A stretch of 64,000 nt of DNA from Cyathus striatus (Eukaryota; Basidiomycota; Agaricomycetes; Agaricales; Nidulariaceae). The notes under the pieces are model-generated. The model had not been told where the DNA came from. It saw only the letters and a program-made list of their open reading frames with translations, and searched no databases. Position numbers and translations under genes: made by a program. The stretch covers positions 4,464,001-4,528,000 of the forward strand of contig JAOVFP010000007.1 in the NCBI GenBank assembly GCA_025738555.1, read 5' to 3'. This document shows, one piece after another, positions 12,110 through 24,239 of this stretch. Numbering within the stretch: position 1 is the stretch's first letter; each line of letters starts with the position of its first letter.

Positions 12110-13180
12110 ACAGCATTGCGTACAAACGCTTGCGAGCACAACCTCAGGCCTGCACCCACGCGTCTGAAGTTGAAAGCTGGCATCTTAAGGTATGTGGTCT
12201 TCAATGTTGCAGGCTGAGTGTGCCTAACCTTCTCGTCCCATCCGTGGCTCGTCTGCTGGCAGCCTTTTTTGTCTAGATGCATGGGCTTCCCGGCGGCACA
12301 GGCATCGTACGTGCATATCCCGAAGCTCATCTCCTTGCAGGTTCTCGCGGGTTCAGGTGTATGGGCTTCCCAACATCTTGGATAGCATACAGGCTTACCC
12401 AGAAGCTCCCACCGCACTCCGCTCGTCCAGCGTAACTTTTGACTGTCTTGTATAACGATCTAGTCTAGTTGTACAGCAAACTTCCTGTGCCACATCGAGA
12501 CATACGCGCACGTGTGTTCTTTACGATTATGTGGGCCCCTTATCGATACGCAACCTCCAGAGCTCGCACTAGCATATCGCTGGAAATGGACAGTGTGCCA
12601 GTACATGCAGAATCTATGTTGGTATAAACTACGCATATGAGAAGATCGCTGTTCATCTTCCGGGTGTGGACCACGGGGATTATTCAAATCGACCTGGCTA
12701 CGGTGTGACTGTAACGTCACAGTCACAGAATACGAAGAAAAAATATTTCCGGCCCAACCAACAGGGTAACGGGGGACACGAAGGGACTTCGAGAAGGGCA
12801 GAGTACATCTCTCTATGTACGGAGTGTGTTGTGGGAGGATTTGAAAGGGTTCACCTTGGGGGTTGGTTTGAAGGGACTGGGTGATGCATGTAGCCCCTCC
12901 GCGAATGACAACGGCCCCCTTGGGCTTAGATGACAACGCCTTCGTGTGTTGAAAGCATGCTTGTCAATTCACACACCCAAGCTTTCAGGTATTGCTAGGA
13001 CCTCCACCTTAGCATCTGCAATGTAGAAGACCTATTCCACACGCACTCATCCATGACCACCTCCAGATCAACACTCAACGTACCTGTAGGTGCGGAGCGT
13101 TTCACAGAATATCGGCAGCTAGCTGCCACACGGATGACCGAGAACGTCTTAGCTTGTAGGTAACCTCCTTGAGTTTGCAG
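12110..13180. repeat. R1 dispersed repeat, copy a
   Basis: Shares with the other R1 copies, in order: GCATCTTAAGGTATGTGGTC, a CGTCCCAT..GGCTCGTCTG block, CATGGGCTTCCCGGCGGC, TATGGGCTTCCCAAC, GATCTAGTCTAGTTGTACAG, and a GTGTGCCAGTACATG..TTGGTATAAACTACGCA block ending at about 12645. A further block (GGGCTTAGATGACAACGCC, then CTCCAGATCAACACTCAA and CACACGGATG) to about 13180 matches copy b. No transposase, terminal inverted repeat or long terminal repeat was found, so the class is unknown. Confidence 0.7.
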
Positions 13181-13541
13181 TGAAAGGTATCACCTATGAG
13201 AATCCTTCCTTTACAGTGTGCCCTTGAACCTGGTATCGATCTTACGGGTTGCGTGTTGCATGTTGCAGCCTTCCTTGATACCGGAGCTCCCATCTATTCT
13301 CAGCTGTACTCTATGTATATCTTGATCTTCTTTCTGACGGTTATTTTTAGGTGAACAATCTTTTATATTGTAGTTATTTTATATATATCAGGTGCCGTGA
13401 TCAAGATGCAGTACATGACATACTATGCAGAACAATGTGATACTATCGCTACGTCGGAGATTATGACGATTTTGTTATCGTTCAATTTTCTGTTCCTTCC
13501 TGTTCTTCAATCCTTTTCGGATTTCTCGGATGCGTCCGGGG
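13181..13541. other. No recognisable gene
   Basis: The stretch between R1 copy a and the 213-bp tandem duplication. It contains an AT-rich segment near 13360-13390. I see no coding or repeat feature. Confidence 0.4.
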
Positions 13542-13967
13542 ATCTTCCCGGAGTCCTGGTCTCACGTATTCAACTCCCAGCGCCTAATCCCTCTCTTCAT
13601 ATCAGCAGCTCATCTTCTAGTGGATTTTTGTGTCTATGTGCATGGTCTTCCCGGTACTTATAATGGGAAGCATGCGTCCGTACCCAATTTTCAACACGCT
13701 TTGAACCAGGAACTCCTACAGTTCATCGTCTAAACTTGACGCCTGTTTGTTTGCATCTTCCCGGAGTCCTGGTCTCACGTATTCAACTCCCAGTGCCTAA
13801 TCCCTCTCTTCATATCAGCAGCTCATCTTCTAGTGGATTTTTGTGTCTATGTGCATGGTCTTCCCGGTACTTATAATGGGAAGCATGCGTCCATACCCGA
13901 TTTTCAACACGCTTTGAACCAGGAACTCCTACAGTTCATTGTCTAAACTTGACGCCTGTTTGTTTGC
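13542..13967. repeat. Tandem duplication of a 213-bp unit, two copies
   Basis: Units 13542-13754 and 13755-13967 both begin ATCTTCCCGGAGTCCTGG and end CGCCTGTTTGTTTGC. I count about four base differences, so the duplication is recent. The second unit runs straight into R1 copy b. Confidence 0.9.
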
Positions 13968-14960
13968 CTACGGCATCTAGCACAAACAGAAAACATTCAT
14001 TGATATCGCTAACCACACTTAACATCCCACCTCATCAATTCATTCAGAATTATAGTGTCTGGTTTTACCAACGCTTTGAATCTGGTGAAGCCGTCAAGCT
14101 TTCAAGTTTTGTATATCGTCGATATGGTATTCATTGTCTATACATATAGCTCGGCTTGAGGTGCCAAGGCTTCCCAGTGTTATAGGCACCGTGCACGCAT
14201 ACCTCAAAGCTCGACTCGTGATAGATTCTTGCATCCAGATGTATGGGATTCTCAGGAATGCCCCGTGAACATCTTTGACCATTCCCGTTAGCAGCATCTC
14301 TCACCGGCTGGACGTCCTAACATTCCAGGAACAAGACAACCTCATGCCTGCACGCCTGCATCTGAAATCGAAAGCTGGCATCTTAAGGTATGTGGTCTTC
14401 AACATCACAGGCGGAGTGCGCCTGATCCCTCTCGTCCCATCAGCGGCTCGTCTGTTAGCGGACGCTTGTGTCTAAATGCATGAATGCATGGGCTTCCAAG
14501 CGACATAGGTATCTTGCACGCACACCCAGATGGTCGTCTCCCAGAAGGCTTCTCAGCACCTTGGAGATTATGTGAGCCCCTTACCGATTACGCAACCTCC
14601 AAATTGAGCTCACGCCGGCATATAGTTGGAAATGGATGGTGTGCCAGTACATACCTAGAATTTGTGAGCTTGGTATAAACTACGCAGCCTTACTATGACA
14701 AGATTGCCGTTCGTTTTTTGAAAGAATTGTCGTAGGGCGTTGGTTTGAAGGGAATGAGTGACCCATGTAGCTCCTCCATGAACGACAGTGGCCCCCCTTG
14801 GGCTTAGACGACAAAGCCTTCGCGTCTGGAATGCATACTTTTTCAGCCCACCTACGCTATCCTGCAGGTATTGCCAAGATCTCCAGATCAACATTCAATG
14901 TACTGGTTGGTGTGGGGCATTCCATAGATTGTCCGCAACTAGCCATCACACGGATGGCCA
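13963..14960. repeat. R1 dispersed repeat, copy b
   Basis: This copy has the R1 head (GCCTACGGCATCTAGCACAAA, then GTGTCTGGTTTTACCAACGC near 14060), the ATATGGTATTCATTGTCTAT block, the GCATCTTAAGGTATGTGGTC block and the AACTACGCA tail at about 14685. It then continues with the same distal block as copy a (GGGCTTAGACGACAAAGCC; CTCCAGATCAACATTCAA; CACACGGATGG). The GATCTAGTCTAG block is missing here. Confidence 0.7.
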
Positions 14961-15601
14961 TCTGAAAGTGTGTTGTTTCGAACTTCGCAGGTAGAATGCG
15001 CCTAACTCATCTGTTCCTATTATCAGCTCGTGTTCCAGCTTTCCAGATTCACAGAGCTGGAGCTCGACCGCTCATGATGTTGGTGATTCTGTGATACATT
15101 TACCGTTCGTTTTCCTTCATCGTACCCATGGTTGCCATGATACCAAGTGGGGAGATAGCCGTTTCGTCCTTCTTGTTAGCTGAACATTAAACAGTACAAT
15201 GTTGTTACATGTAGTAGTATAGTGTTGCACACGTCTCTAATTCTTTTTAGATTTGTGCTTTTTTCTGTCGACTTCGGTTTTTTGTCCGTTATTCTGTCAT
15301 GGACGTCGCCAATCTTCTATTCTTCTGTCTTGTAGGGCTGTGGTCACAGGTGTCGCGGTCGTCAGCCCGGAGTGACAGTGTCGGCACGACGTTTAATAGT
15401 CCTTTGAAATGCTTACAGAATTATTTCTTTATATGATGAGTAAACGGGTGGTGATTGGTTGGTTATTAAACGATAAAAATGAAGACTTCTATAAGAGATA
15501 AAGAGGTACTCTAGTAAAACAACCACATGGTGGGTGCGGCATGCCTTGTCCTTTGTTACTTTTCCCGATGTCGTGAGATTCTGAAACCTTTGTCTTAGGA
15601 G
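14961..15601. other. Intergenic, contains a dispersed repeat shared with 31.1 kb
   Basis: Between 15168 and 15354 the DNA matches 31118-31410: TGTTAGCTGAACATTAAAC, GTAGTAGTATA and, further on, TCGCCAAT..TTCTTCT..CTTGTAGG. The 31-kb copy holds about 100 bp more in the middle. Nothing else was recognised. Confidence 0.55.
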
Positions 15602-15626
15602 TATAAATTCGCATAGAATTATAAAT
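15602..15626 (+). promoter_or_regulatory. Two TATA-like boxes upstream of the 15666 start
   Basis: TATAAAT at 15602-15608 and TTATAAAT at 15619-15626 lie about 40-64 nt upstream of the ATG at 15666, where a core promoter would sit. This is a sequence match only. Confidence 0.4.
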
Positions 15627-15665
15627 GCCACTTCAACTTAACATTCTTTCCTCATCGCCGTCCCT

Positions 15666-17890
15666 ATGGCCCAATCACCTGAGGCTGAAGCTTTCCTAAC
15701 CCGCATGGCATCGTTACCACCAGGACCAGTATGCTTGGATTCTGTCCTGCAGCAGTCGATTGAAGAAGAGGTTACCCTACGTCGCCTATGGGCAATAGAC
15801 AAATCCAACCCTCGCCTCTCACACCCCTATGTAGGCCTCATAGATATATTCAAAGCTCCTCATCTTATTCGTAAAACATGTGCACGTGTTCCTGAAGGCG
15901 ATCCGAACAACAACTATGTCTTCGCGCTTCCTCAGGAAACCTGACGAGCCGAAGGGGAGGCATGGATGGTGCATTCTATAGAGGAATTCGAACGCAATTG
16001 GGCAATCTTTTCAGAGGGAAGTCTGACACAATTGCTAGACTGGAACAATGTTATAGCATGCGGAGGAAGTGTGCAATCATGTTTAACACCATTACCAGAT
16101 GAAATTGCGGATAGTCGTAGTAAGCTGGCTATGAGGAATTGGTTTCATAAATCGAAGTATCGGGCATCAGATATTGATCTGTTTTTGTGGGGGCTAAATA
16201 AGGAACAGGTGGGTTTTGTTTTTGGTAGCCAGGTTTGAAGAACTGATGGATATGTAGGCGGAGACGAAAATTGTGCAAATTTATGAGGCTGTTAAAGACG
16301 CTATTCCCTGGGATGTCACTTGTGTCAGGACAAAGCATACTGTCACCATACATTGTATGTTCGCCTATTGCTACCTTCTTTTCTACACCAACGTATCATA
16401 GTGCAATTTCCTTACCGCCCTATCCAAATCATATTGCGATTATACAGTTCCCCAGCAGAAATCCTCGCTGGATTTGATGTTGATGCTCCCTGTTGTGCAT
16501 ATAACGGTTGGTGTAAACCTCCCTCTCCTTTCTCGATCTGATATATAATACCTAGGATCGCGCGTTCTTGCTTCCCCACGCTCAATCATCGCCCAAATGC
16601 GGCAATGCAACACGATAGACCTATCACGTCGCTCACCATCCTACGAAATACGTCTGGCAAAATATGCTGCAAGAGGTTTTGAGGTGTACATACCTACATT
16701 ACATAGGGATATGATCGATTCCGACGTCTGCCCCCTCTCTTCTACCTTCGTATTTTAAAACTAATAAGTGTCGCAGATATTCGAAAGGGCAGTATCGGAA
16801 TTGCATGGCTTAGCACATCTTCTAGTCCTCGAAAAATGCTGAATGAGCACTGGTAATATTTATGGACCACAGAATCCACCAGGAAGATATTTGAGGAAGA
16901 TTTACAAAGGTGATTTGAAAGCTGACTTAGGATTGCAGATGAGCGATTACGACATAACAAATCTGTATATTCCTTATGGTCCTGGATGGGATGCAAAACG
17001 AGTGAATGCGCTGGTCCATTCTATCAATGCGGGGATTAATTGTTTGTTTTGTTTCATTTTCTTCAGCGAATGTGCTGAGAACTCTAGTAGCACCATTTAA
17101 TCCGAGGAATGGTGAGGATACGAAATTACATCGTCATCTTGCATTTGTTGGGACTGCTCAGAGGTGTTTGGAAGATGGCTGCAATGTCTGCATTTATTTC
17201 ATTTGTTTCTCCTTTGTCCCTGACTGAGCAACGCATAGCAATGCCCTGAGCCAATAGGCGAGGATGAGAAGAACCTGCAATGAGAACAAGACAAGCAATA
17301 TATCCGTGGGAGGATTTCGTATGCCCCATTTCTCACTTCCCTCCATCCACACTAACATTCTCATGCGAATGTAGATTTTTTGAGGAGAATCCCGGAAGGC
17401 AGAGTATATCCGGCTCGTTCAATCCCATAGATGCTGGAGAATGGAGCGAGCAAGCTTACAGGTTTAAGGGTATTGATATAGATGACGATGTGGATAATGG
17501 TGTGGATGACGAGTATAATACTGCAGAAGTAGAGAACAGTGATGAGAACTCAAGCAACAACAATCCCCCGGACAGTGAATCCGACGCCGACGACAACGGC
17601 GCATTATGGGGCAGCGGGGATAACAATGCAGTGCCTTCTCAGACATACATCGAAATCCATTTGTTCTTCAACTTCACATTAGGCGGTGGACGAGTAGGTA
17701 GATATGATTACCATACTGAGTGATAATAGATACACTTTTTGCAGGCTTCTGAAGATTGCTATTCTCATTCAGGCTCTGGAGAAAGGGCTGCGGAAGGAGC
17801 TTTAGCTCAGTTGGTTTTTGAATATTGCTGTATTAAAATGCGTGCCAGTAAGTAGTTCGTATTTCTCATAAAATCAGCGCGTGAAGCGGC
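15666..17890 (+). pseudogene. Decayed fungal ankyrin-family protein with nucleotidyltransferase-like head, ankyrin repeats missing
   Basis: The text matches a widespread fungal family I recognise: a conserved N-terminal part, then normally an ankyrin repeat block. Exons include 15666-16208, 16258-16354, 16402-16506, 16556-16725 and one starting at 16777. Family landmarks in order: SIEEFERNWAIF, NNVIACGGSVQSCLTPLP, ASDIDLFLWGL, IPWDVTCVRTKHTVTIH, VLASPRSIIAQMRQCNT, KYAARGFEVYIPTL, IYKGDLKADL, YIPYGPGWDAKRV, and PGRQSISGSFNPIDAGEWSE near 17395-17455. GGSV followed by SDIDLFLWG resembles the GG[S/G]..DxD core of nucleotidyltransferases; that reading is my inference. Disruptions: TGA at 15942-15944, 16840-16842 and 17281-17283. 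After the GEWSE motif the frame goes directly to an acidic Asp/Asn/Ser-rich tail, where ankyrin repeats are expected. Confidence 0.85.
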
Positions 17891-18094
17891 AACTGCCCGG
17901 ACCACCCACTTGATCATTGATGACGAATTGAGAATCCGAAAACTGTTGCAGGTAAAACCTAGAATGCCAGCTTGCTGGGATCCAGAAGTTCACACCAAAA
18001 GAGAAGATGATAGAAATTTGAAAACTGGACAAGCCAGTTTACATAGAATGTTAATGAGGGCATAACACTGCCATAATGGATGCGGGGTTGTTTG

Positions 18095-18960
18095 TACATA
18101 CTTAATGTGTATTTGCCCACGGCGTCTGGCACAAACAAAAAACGTCCATCGCTAATTCAACTCTTACTCAACTTCCAGAATTCCAACTTTCAGTACCATC
18201 CCACCTCATTCATAGCGTCTGGCTTTACCAACGCTTTGGATACAACTCGAACCACACTCGACTGTCCACACTTACTATCAACCCCCTTCACTGTGTTTGG
18301 TATTACCAACACTTTGAATCTGGTTAAGCCGTCACGCGTCACGTGTCAAGCTTTAAGCCTGTATCTCGTCAATATCAATCTTACAAGCAGCCAAGGAGCC
18401 CTGATTAGTTGGGCTTGTATGAGCTTCCCAGCGTTATGCATAGCGTTTAGGTGAGGTGTCATACGCGGCAGCCGTGGATATCTTCTAACCATTCTCGTCA
18501 GCAGCATCTCTTAGCAGCTGACCTTCCCAACATCAAGGCAGCGTAGACCATCTCGATTCTCCAGGGACAAAACAATCTCAGGCCTGTACCCATGCATGTG
18601 AAATCAAAAGCTAGCATTTTAAGGTATGGGGTCTTCAGCATCGCAGGCGGAGTGCGCCTAACCCTTCTCTTCCCATCAGCGGCTCGTCTGCCAGCAGACT
18701 TTTGTGTCTAGATGGGCTTCCCGGGGGCGTAGGCATTGTGCACGCATACCCCGAAGCTCGTCTCCCGACAGCTTCTCGCGCGCTCAGGTGTATGGGCTTC
18801 CCAACGTCTTGGTAGCGTGGACAGGCATACCTGGAAGCTCCCACCGCATTTCACTCGTCCAGCGACTGCCTTCCTATACAATGATCTAGTCTAGTTGTAC
18901 AGCGAACCTCCTGTGCTACATCGAAGCATATGCACAAGTGTGTTCTTTACAATTATCTTA
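18095..18960. repeat. R1 dispersed repeat, copy c
   Basis: The head is at 18095-18140 (GCCCACGGCGTCTGGCACAAA). The TTTACCAACGCTTTG word occurs twice (about 18215-18235 and 18295-18325), so the head is internally duplicated. The remaining blocks follow the order of copies a and d: GTATGGGGTCTTCAGCATCG, GGGCTTCCCGG, TATGGGCTTCCCAACGTCTT, ATGATCTAGTCTAGTTGTAC and TTATCGACACGCAACTTCCA. Confidence 0.7.
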
Positions 18961-20139
18961 TCGACACGCAACTTCCAGAGCTCTACACCTGGATGCCCAA
19001 CACTCGGCCTATGGGACCTCTGGAGTCTGCACGAGTAAGGATACAAAACAAGCAACAGTGTACGCCTGCAAAACCTCCCTCATGGACGTGACCCGGAATT
19101 TCAAAGGCAATGCAGACGGGAAAGGCGGCACTCTGAATCAGCTCTCGACTGGGACTTGGAGATGGATTTGGAACTCAACCACCGAGCGTCAGGTTCCAAT
19201 GCGATATACAACAGGCGAATGTTTCCTCCTCACTTTGATTATTATGGATTCCACCCCTGCTCACGTGGATGAATGTCGCGTTGCCGTTTTAGGAGGGGGG
19301 TGGGGGGGAGTCTCACTTCAACCGCCGTTGGCTGAGGAGCTAGTGAGTTGGCTAGGGAAGGTCGAGTATGCGCGGCTGTGGAGGGTCGTTGGAAGGATGG
19401 CACCCGTGTTGAAGGAGGTGCAAGCATGGTGTACGTATCGCTTGATGCCGAGATTATACTCGTGCTCGTGTAGATGAAGAGCCCCGAATGAGGAGAGACG
19501 ACCCGTCACGTTGGTGTTGGGAAGTTAGTTCGCAGTTCAATCGCCATTAGTTGAGGCGCTGGCGAATGGGCTGGGGAAGGTCGAAGGTCGAGCATGCGCG
19601 GTTGAAGAGGCCGTTGGACTGTGTTACTTGTACAAAATTAAAAAAGGATGAAGAACTACCTGGAGGTTCTCCATAGCCTACCTAAGTCTGGTCCCTCCCC
19701 TTCGTCCCCACCTCAAGCTTAATCTCTTCCCCAAGCACATCCTTCAACCCCGCAAGCCTCCCCTACCCTCGCCTTCAAACAATATAGTCTCCCAATCAGC
19801 TTTAAAAGCCTTTGTCCTCTCCTCCCCATTTTGTCCTTCCGTTTCACTTCAACTGCTGTTGATTGAGACACTAGTGAGTTGGCCGGGGAGAGTCGAGTAT
19901 GATCGTGCTTGAGGAGGTCGTTGGAGGGGGGGTAGCTTGACGAAGTAGTCACGAGGCAGATGGGCAGGTGAAGGTGTTGCGTGTTGCAAAGAAGCTCACT
20001 GTTTGCGTGAAGGCGGGGTGGTAAACGACGACGCACATAAACAAAGTTGCTCCCCAACTCTAAACGACTTTTGTCAATCCCTTCTCAACAGCTTCAACGA
20101 CTCTCAATCCAGCCTCACCTACTGCAGCATTTTCTAGCC
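18961..20139. other. Low-coding region with a triplicated short motif
   Basis: An open frame (18938-19477) exists but has no family signature. Three diverged copies of one 60-80 bp segment occur at about 19315-19410, 19535-19615 and 19850-19930. Each reads TTCAA(C/T)CGCC..TTG..TGAG, then GAGTTGGC..GG..GTCGAGTATG, then GTCGTTGGA. They look like remnants of a small amplified unit. Confidence 0.4.
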
Positions 20140-20396
20140 ATGCTCCTACACTTCGCTTGTAATGTTCCTGTTGGAGCGCGAGCCCAAATCTCACTCGCCG
20201 TACTTCTATACTTAGTGTCTGTTCATGTTTATGTGCCAAACGTTGTCGTCGAGTGAGTTCTGCGCTCGTATTCCTGATTTTAAACACTGAAAGATGTCTC
20301 AGGACCGTTACTTATGGTCGCAACCATGCAAGAGTCGAAGCAGCGTTCCTTGATGCGAGCTACTTACACCTGTTTTCAACCGTACTCTATGTGTAG
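20140..20396 (+). CDS. Small two-exon coding unit, copy 1 of 3 (68 aa), unknown family
   Basis: Exons 20140-20252 and 20303-20396 total 207 nt = 69 codons with TAG. The intron is 50 nt (GTGAGT...CTCAG), phase 2. The product begins MLLHFACNVPVGARAQISLA, continues with a hydrophobic Val/Leu-rich stretch (LLYLVSVHVYVP), and ends FLDASYLHLFSTVLYV. Copy 3 (32001-32262) has the same exon lengths, 113 and 94 nt, and copy 2 (30781-31033) is a diverged relative. A CTAG immediately before CC-ATG could be a splice acceptor, in which case this would be an internal exon pair of a larger gene. I do not recognise the family. Confidence 0.5.
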
Positions 20397-23300
20397 CAGA
20401 AATGGTGGATCACGAGTAGTAGCGGTAAGCAATTACATCTCTCATGTTATTCCCCTCTGACAGTTGCTCTTCATGAAGGCTCTTTTGTATAGTAGCTACA
20501 CTTAAAAGCACAGCGAATAATATATAGTCATTTGAACACTATAGATATAGTGTTATGAGCGCGTTGAGGAGCGCCTTCTTCAACTCCATGACATCGTCTC
20601 GTCCACTCCTCCTCGAGCCTCCATATCATCCTCTCATCCTCCCAGTGTCACGACATCGACACCACCCAACCTCTACTCCCCCCGGCAGGAATGGCGTCAC
20701 CCCCGTCCCCTCTGCGTCATGATGACAAGGACCTTCGTTCCCCGATTCTCGTCCCGCATGTTAACGGCCCAGTGTCGTCTACTCCACGTAGATGGCATGC
20801 TCTCTCCTTCCTCTCTCCCTTCTCCCCATACACTTCTCATCCTTAAAACCACCACAGCCGCCATCTCGTCCCCACAAGCACGAGCACGAGCTCCGTCCCC
20901 TACCTCCACATCCCCCAACCTCAGCATTCCGCCACAACCTCAATGTCCCTCTCCTCACATTCCAGCAGGTCGTCTAGTAAACGGCCAAGTCAAGCCGTCA
21001 AGCCTCCCTCGTCCAAAATCTCGTCTCGCCTACGATGGCTCAAGCCCTCTACCTCAAAACATTCCCCATTCATCCCATTGCGCCTCCACCTCTCTCTGCC
21101 ATCCTCCCCCCTCCCCCAGCTTCTCTCCCTGACACCAGCCACCACCTCCCGCATTTCCGTCCCGCCCCAACATTGTCTCGCCTATCATCAACACGACCGT
21201 TCGAACACGCATCAACTCCCTCTCCTCCGCCTCATCCCTACGTTCTCTTCCCTGCGCTTCTTCCTCCTGCTCTTCCTCATCCCCCTCCGTTTCAGGGATA
21301 ATATCCAGCACAGTTTCATTGGCAAGTCCACGCCGAGTCGGGGGCCAGTCCCACCCGCGCCGCCTCTTCCGCCCTGCAAACCACAATATGGGTTTATTAA
21401 GGACACTCGCGTGTCTCTCCGCATACTCCAAAAGCCGCTGTGAGCGATTACGCCGTCCAAGAGAAGGCGACAAACGTGCAGTACTTTTCTAAAACATTCC
21501 GTCAGCTACATACTTTCAAAACGAAACGTGAAATAACCAACCTCGACAAACTCAGCGGCAACAATCTCAATGGCAGCACCACGGGTTGGGAGGGAGGGGG
21601 CCGGACCTGGGCATGTCAACTCTCTTTCCCTCTCTCGTTCCCTGTCTCTATTATATGCATGTATTGCAGGCTGAAGAGGCGGCCTCTCCCTGTCTCTCTC
21701 GTGTTCTCGTTCTCGTTCTTTTTCGTGCTCGCATTGGTCGGGTGGCACACCCATGCTAATGACCCTGTCCCTTACAATTCTCCACATTGTTGCTATCAAC
21801 TCGCAATTTTTATGTTCTTCTACAGAAAATCCACTCAGCGTCTAGGGTAGTATGGCTATGTATCTCTGGTTTCTGCCCTTGTGGATTGCATGTTCTTCGC
21901 TCTGTTATGGATGGATGTGGCCAGCGATAGTAAGCTTATTACCATCTCGCCTTTTTTGCGCTATTCTTACATACCTTCAAAGGTAGTCCTCTTAGTACGG
22001 TATCCTCAAAGCGTGTACGATACTTGCTCACCATTATATCGTCTATTATAGTTGTATGGTCTGCAGGCCTTAATGTTTCTTATCGGCGAAATATCGAACT
22101 GAGATTGCTAACAGGGCTGATAATACAAGTTTTCTATTTGCCATGGCGAGAATCTTTCGACTTGATAAACAAATGCGTTGACTGTGCAATTAAATTATCT
22201 CGGGATTTTCTTCATATTCCTCCGCCTATCTATTATCACCCACGTATCTGTTTTGTGCCGTAATGATTCCAAATGGATCTTTAAACCTGAAAATAGGATC
22301 CCCTGCATTCAATCTGAGGGGTATCGGATATACTTCACTGCGTGTAAATTCGATCTCCTTATCCTTGTACTTTTATGGTATCTGACGCTGAAACAGTGTA
22401 AGTTGCAGCTGATACTTCCCTTCTACCACCACCTCTTCGTCGTCGTTTTGATACCTCGACCATACCAACTGCCACCTGGTTTCCTTGTTCCCACCACCAA
22501 CACCACCACACTGTCTCGCATCACCTTGCCTTCTATGATCACAGCGTTGCCTTCTCCCACCTCCTCCCACGACTACCCTTTCGCCACGGCATCACCTTCT
22601 CTAACCAGACCACCACCTCGCCTCCTACCTCCGCCTTACCATCTCGCATTACCACCACGCTACCACTACCACCTCACGGCGTAGCCGTCTCGCACTCCAT
22701 TGCACCGTCTTTCTACGCCATGTAGAGCCTCTCTTCCCTCACAACGAAGACGGCATTCACCACTACCTCCATCAACGGCATATGGACGCCATGTCTATCG
22801 TATACCACCACCACTATCACTACCACCACCTCCTCTTCCTCCATCCGCCCCCAACTTTGCCTCCCAGCTTGCTGCCAACGTGTTTACCAAGGAGCTAGGG
22901 ATGAGGATTGGGATGGGACTCGTGTGGGCAGCGGGGTACGTTGGGCTGGTGGCCTTGATGGGAGGACTTTTCTTTGTTCGTGGGTTGGACTACGGGGACA
23001 CCGGCTACAGAGATTGTTAGAACGCAGAGGGAAGCTGATGGGAGAAGGGCTTTAGGAGGGGAGCGGGTATATCCAAGAGGTGCTTATTTTCATTCTCTCT
23101 CTGGATTGACACTAATGATTACTAGGACGAATCTATGGACTTAATTGATACCAACTGCCGACCTCTCCCTTTCACACAATCTCACACTACAAGATCTGTT
23201 CCCCTCCCATTCCCACCTCTCACGAAACAACAGCGATACCGATCTATCCACCACCGCCCGCGACACCCCTAGGCAGCGGCACACCTACTGGAAGCATCAT

Positions 23301-23850
23301 CATCCACCCGAGACTGCAGCGGCACCACCATCGCACGTCCCGTCTGGGATCCTCAGGTCAACCCTTCCCAACTCCCAGCGGTACCAGAATGCTACCATCC
23401 GCCCCACTGTCCCCACAGCCCGCCCCGATCCACTCCCCATACCGCTCACCATTCAGCACGTCCGACATCACATCACGCAGACACCGCCGGCCCATATAGG
23501 CACGAAGACATTCATATAAGTCTCCAACTCCTCGCATATCTAAGCAAATACCGACACCATGTGTCGTTCCATCCTGCTGCTGCCCATCTCTGTGGGAGAG
23601 CTCCTCCCTCGTCGGGGAAACAGCGTGAGGTGGTGCCGACATCGACGTCCCCTGTGCGGAAAGGAATAAAGGAAGGCGGGTTCACCCCGTGGAAGTTTGG
23701 TTCGGGGGGTGCGGCGAGGGGGAAGGGGCGCGCTTCAACTTCAGCTGCATCGAGTAGTCATGTGTGGGGTTGTCTACGAGTGGGATCGTAGTCGTCGGCT
23801 TGGGATGGGATGCGTTGGGGTGCGTTCCAACTACCCACGATACGAACGAG
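20397..23850. other. Pro/Ser-rich, low-complexity region with coding-like pieces but no closed gene
   Basis: On the plus strand, a frame from about 20691 (MASPPSPLRHDDKDLRSPI) and frames to 21443 are Pro/Ser-rich. On the minus strand, 21054-21473 encodes a strongly acidic then basic stretch (ETEGDEEEQEEEAQG) preceded by WFAGRKRRRG. A GAGA-type repeat at 21620-21720 gives ERERERE in minus frames. At 22400-22690 the DNA is a CCA-rich trinucleotide tract. At 22862-23000 a plus frame holds a plausible membrane helix (GLVWAAGYVGLVALMGGLFF), and a shifted frame then reads GTPATEIVRTQREADGRRAL; 23145-23519 is another plus frame. Compositionally these could be parts of a wall or membrane protein, but the pieces do not join without frame changes, so I call no gene. 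Confidence 0.35.
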
Positions 23851-24239
23851 GCGGCTGTTATTCTCTGGTATTGATCTCAGTTATGCTGGTTGAGCGTGCG
23901 TTCACGCTACATACGCGAGTCTCTTTCGGATCGAAGTATGACACTGTACATTCCTCTGGTTCTCATGCTCGACTGTGCACGATGCTTCAATCCTGCCCAG
24001 TGTGACCGTTGTAGTTGTGCAGGGACGTGATGGATGCCAATAACAGTGTCGCATATCAGATTGCTTGAAGATGGACCTAGCAGCTGGTGGCCAACACCTC
24101 GAAATCTTACAGGTGTCTGTGGTTTCTTGGGAACGGCTGGGTGTGGGCACAGGTGGATTGAAGAGTTTCCCGGTACACGCTGGATAGCCTGTGCATCCGC
24201 AAGGGCCTTGAAAATGATAGTCTGTCTACTTGTTTTGCC
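23851..24239. other. No recognisable gene
   Basis: Short overlapping frames on both strands and no family features. It leads directly into the satellite at 24240. Confidence 0.4.

Noticed and set aside
18938..19477. 179-codon plus ORF as a gene
   Set aside because: It starts inside the R1 repeat and its 3' half lies on one copy of a triplicated motif; no domain and no splice-consistent extension.
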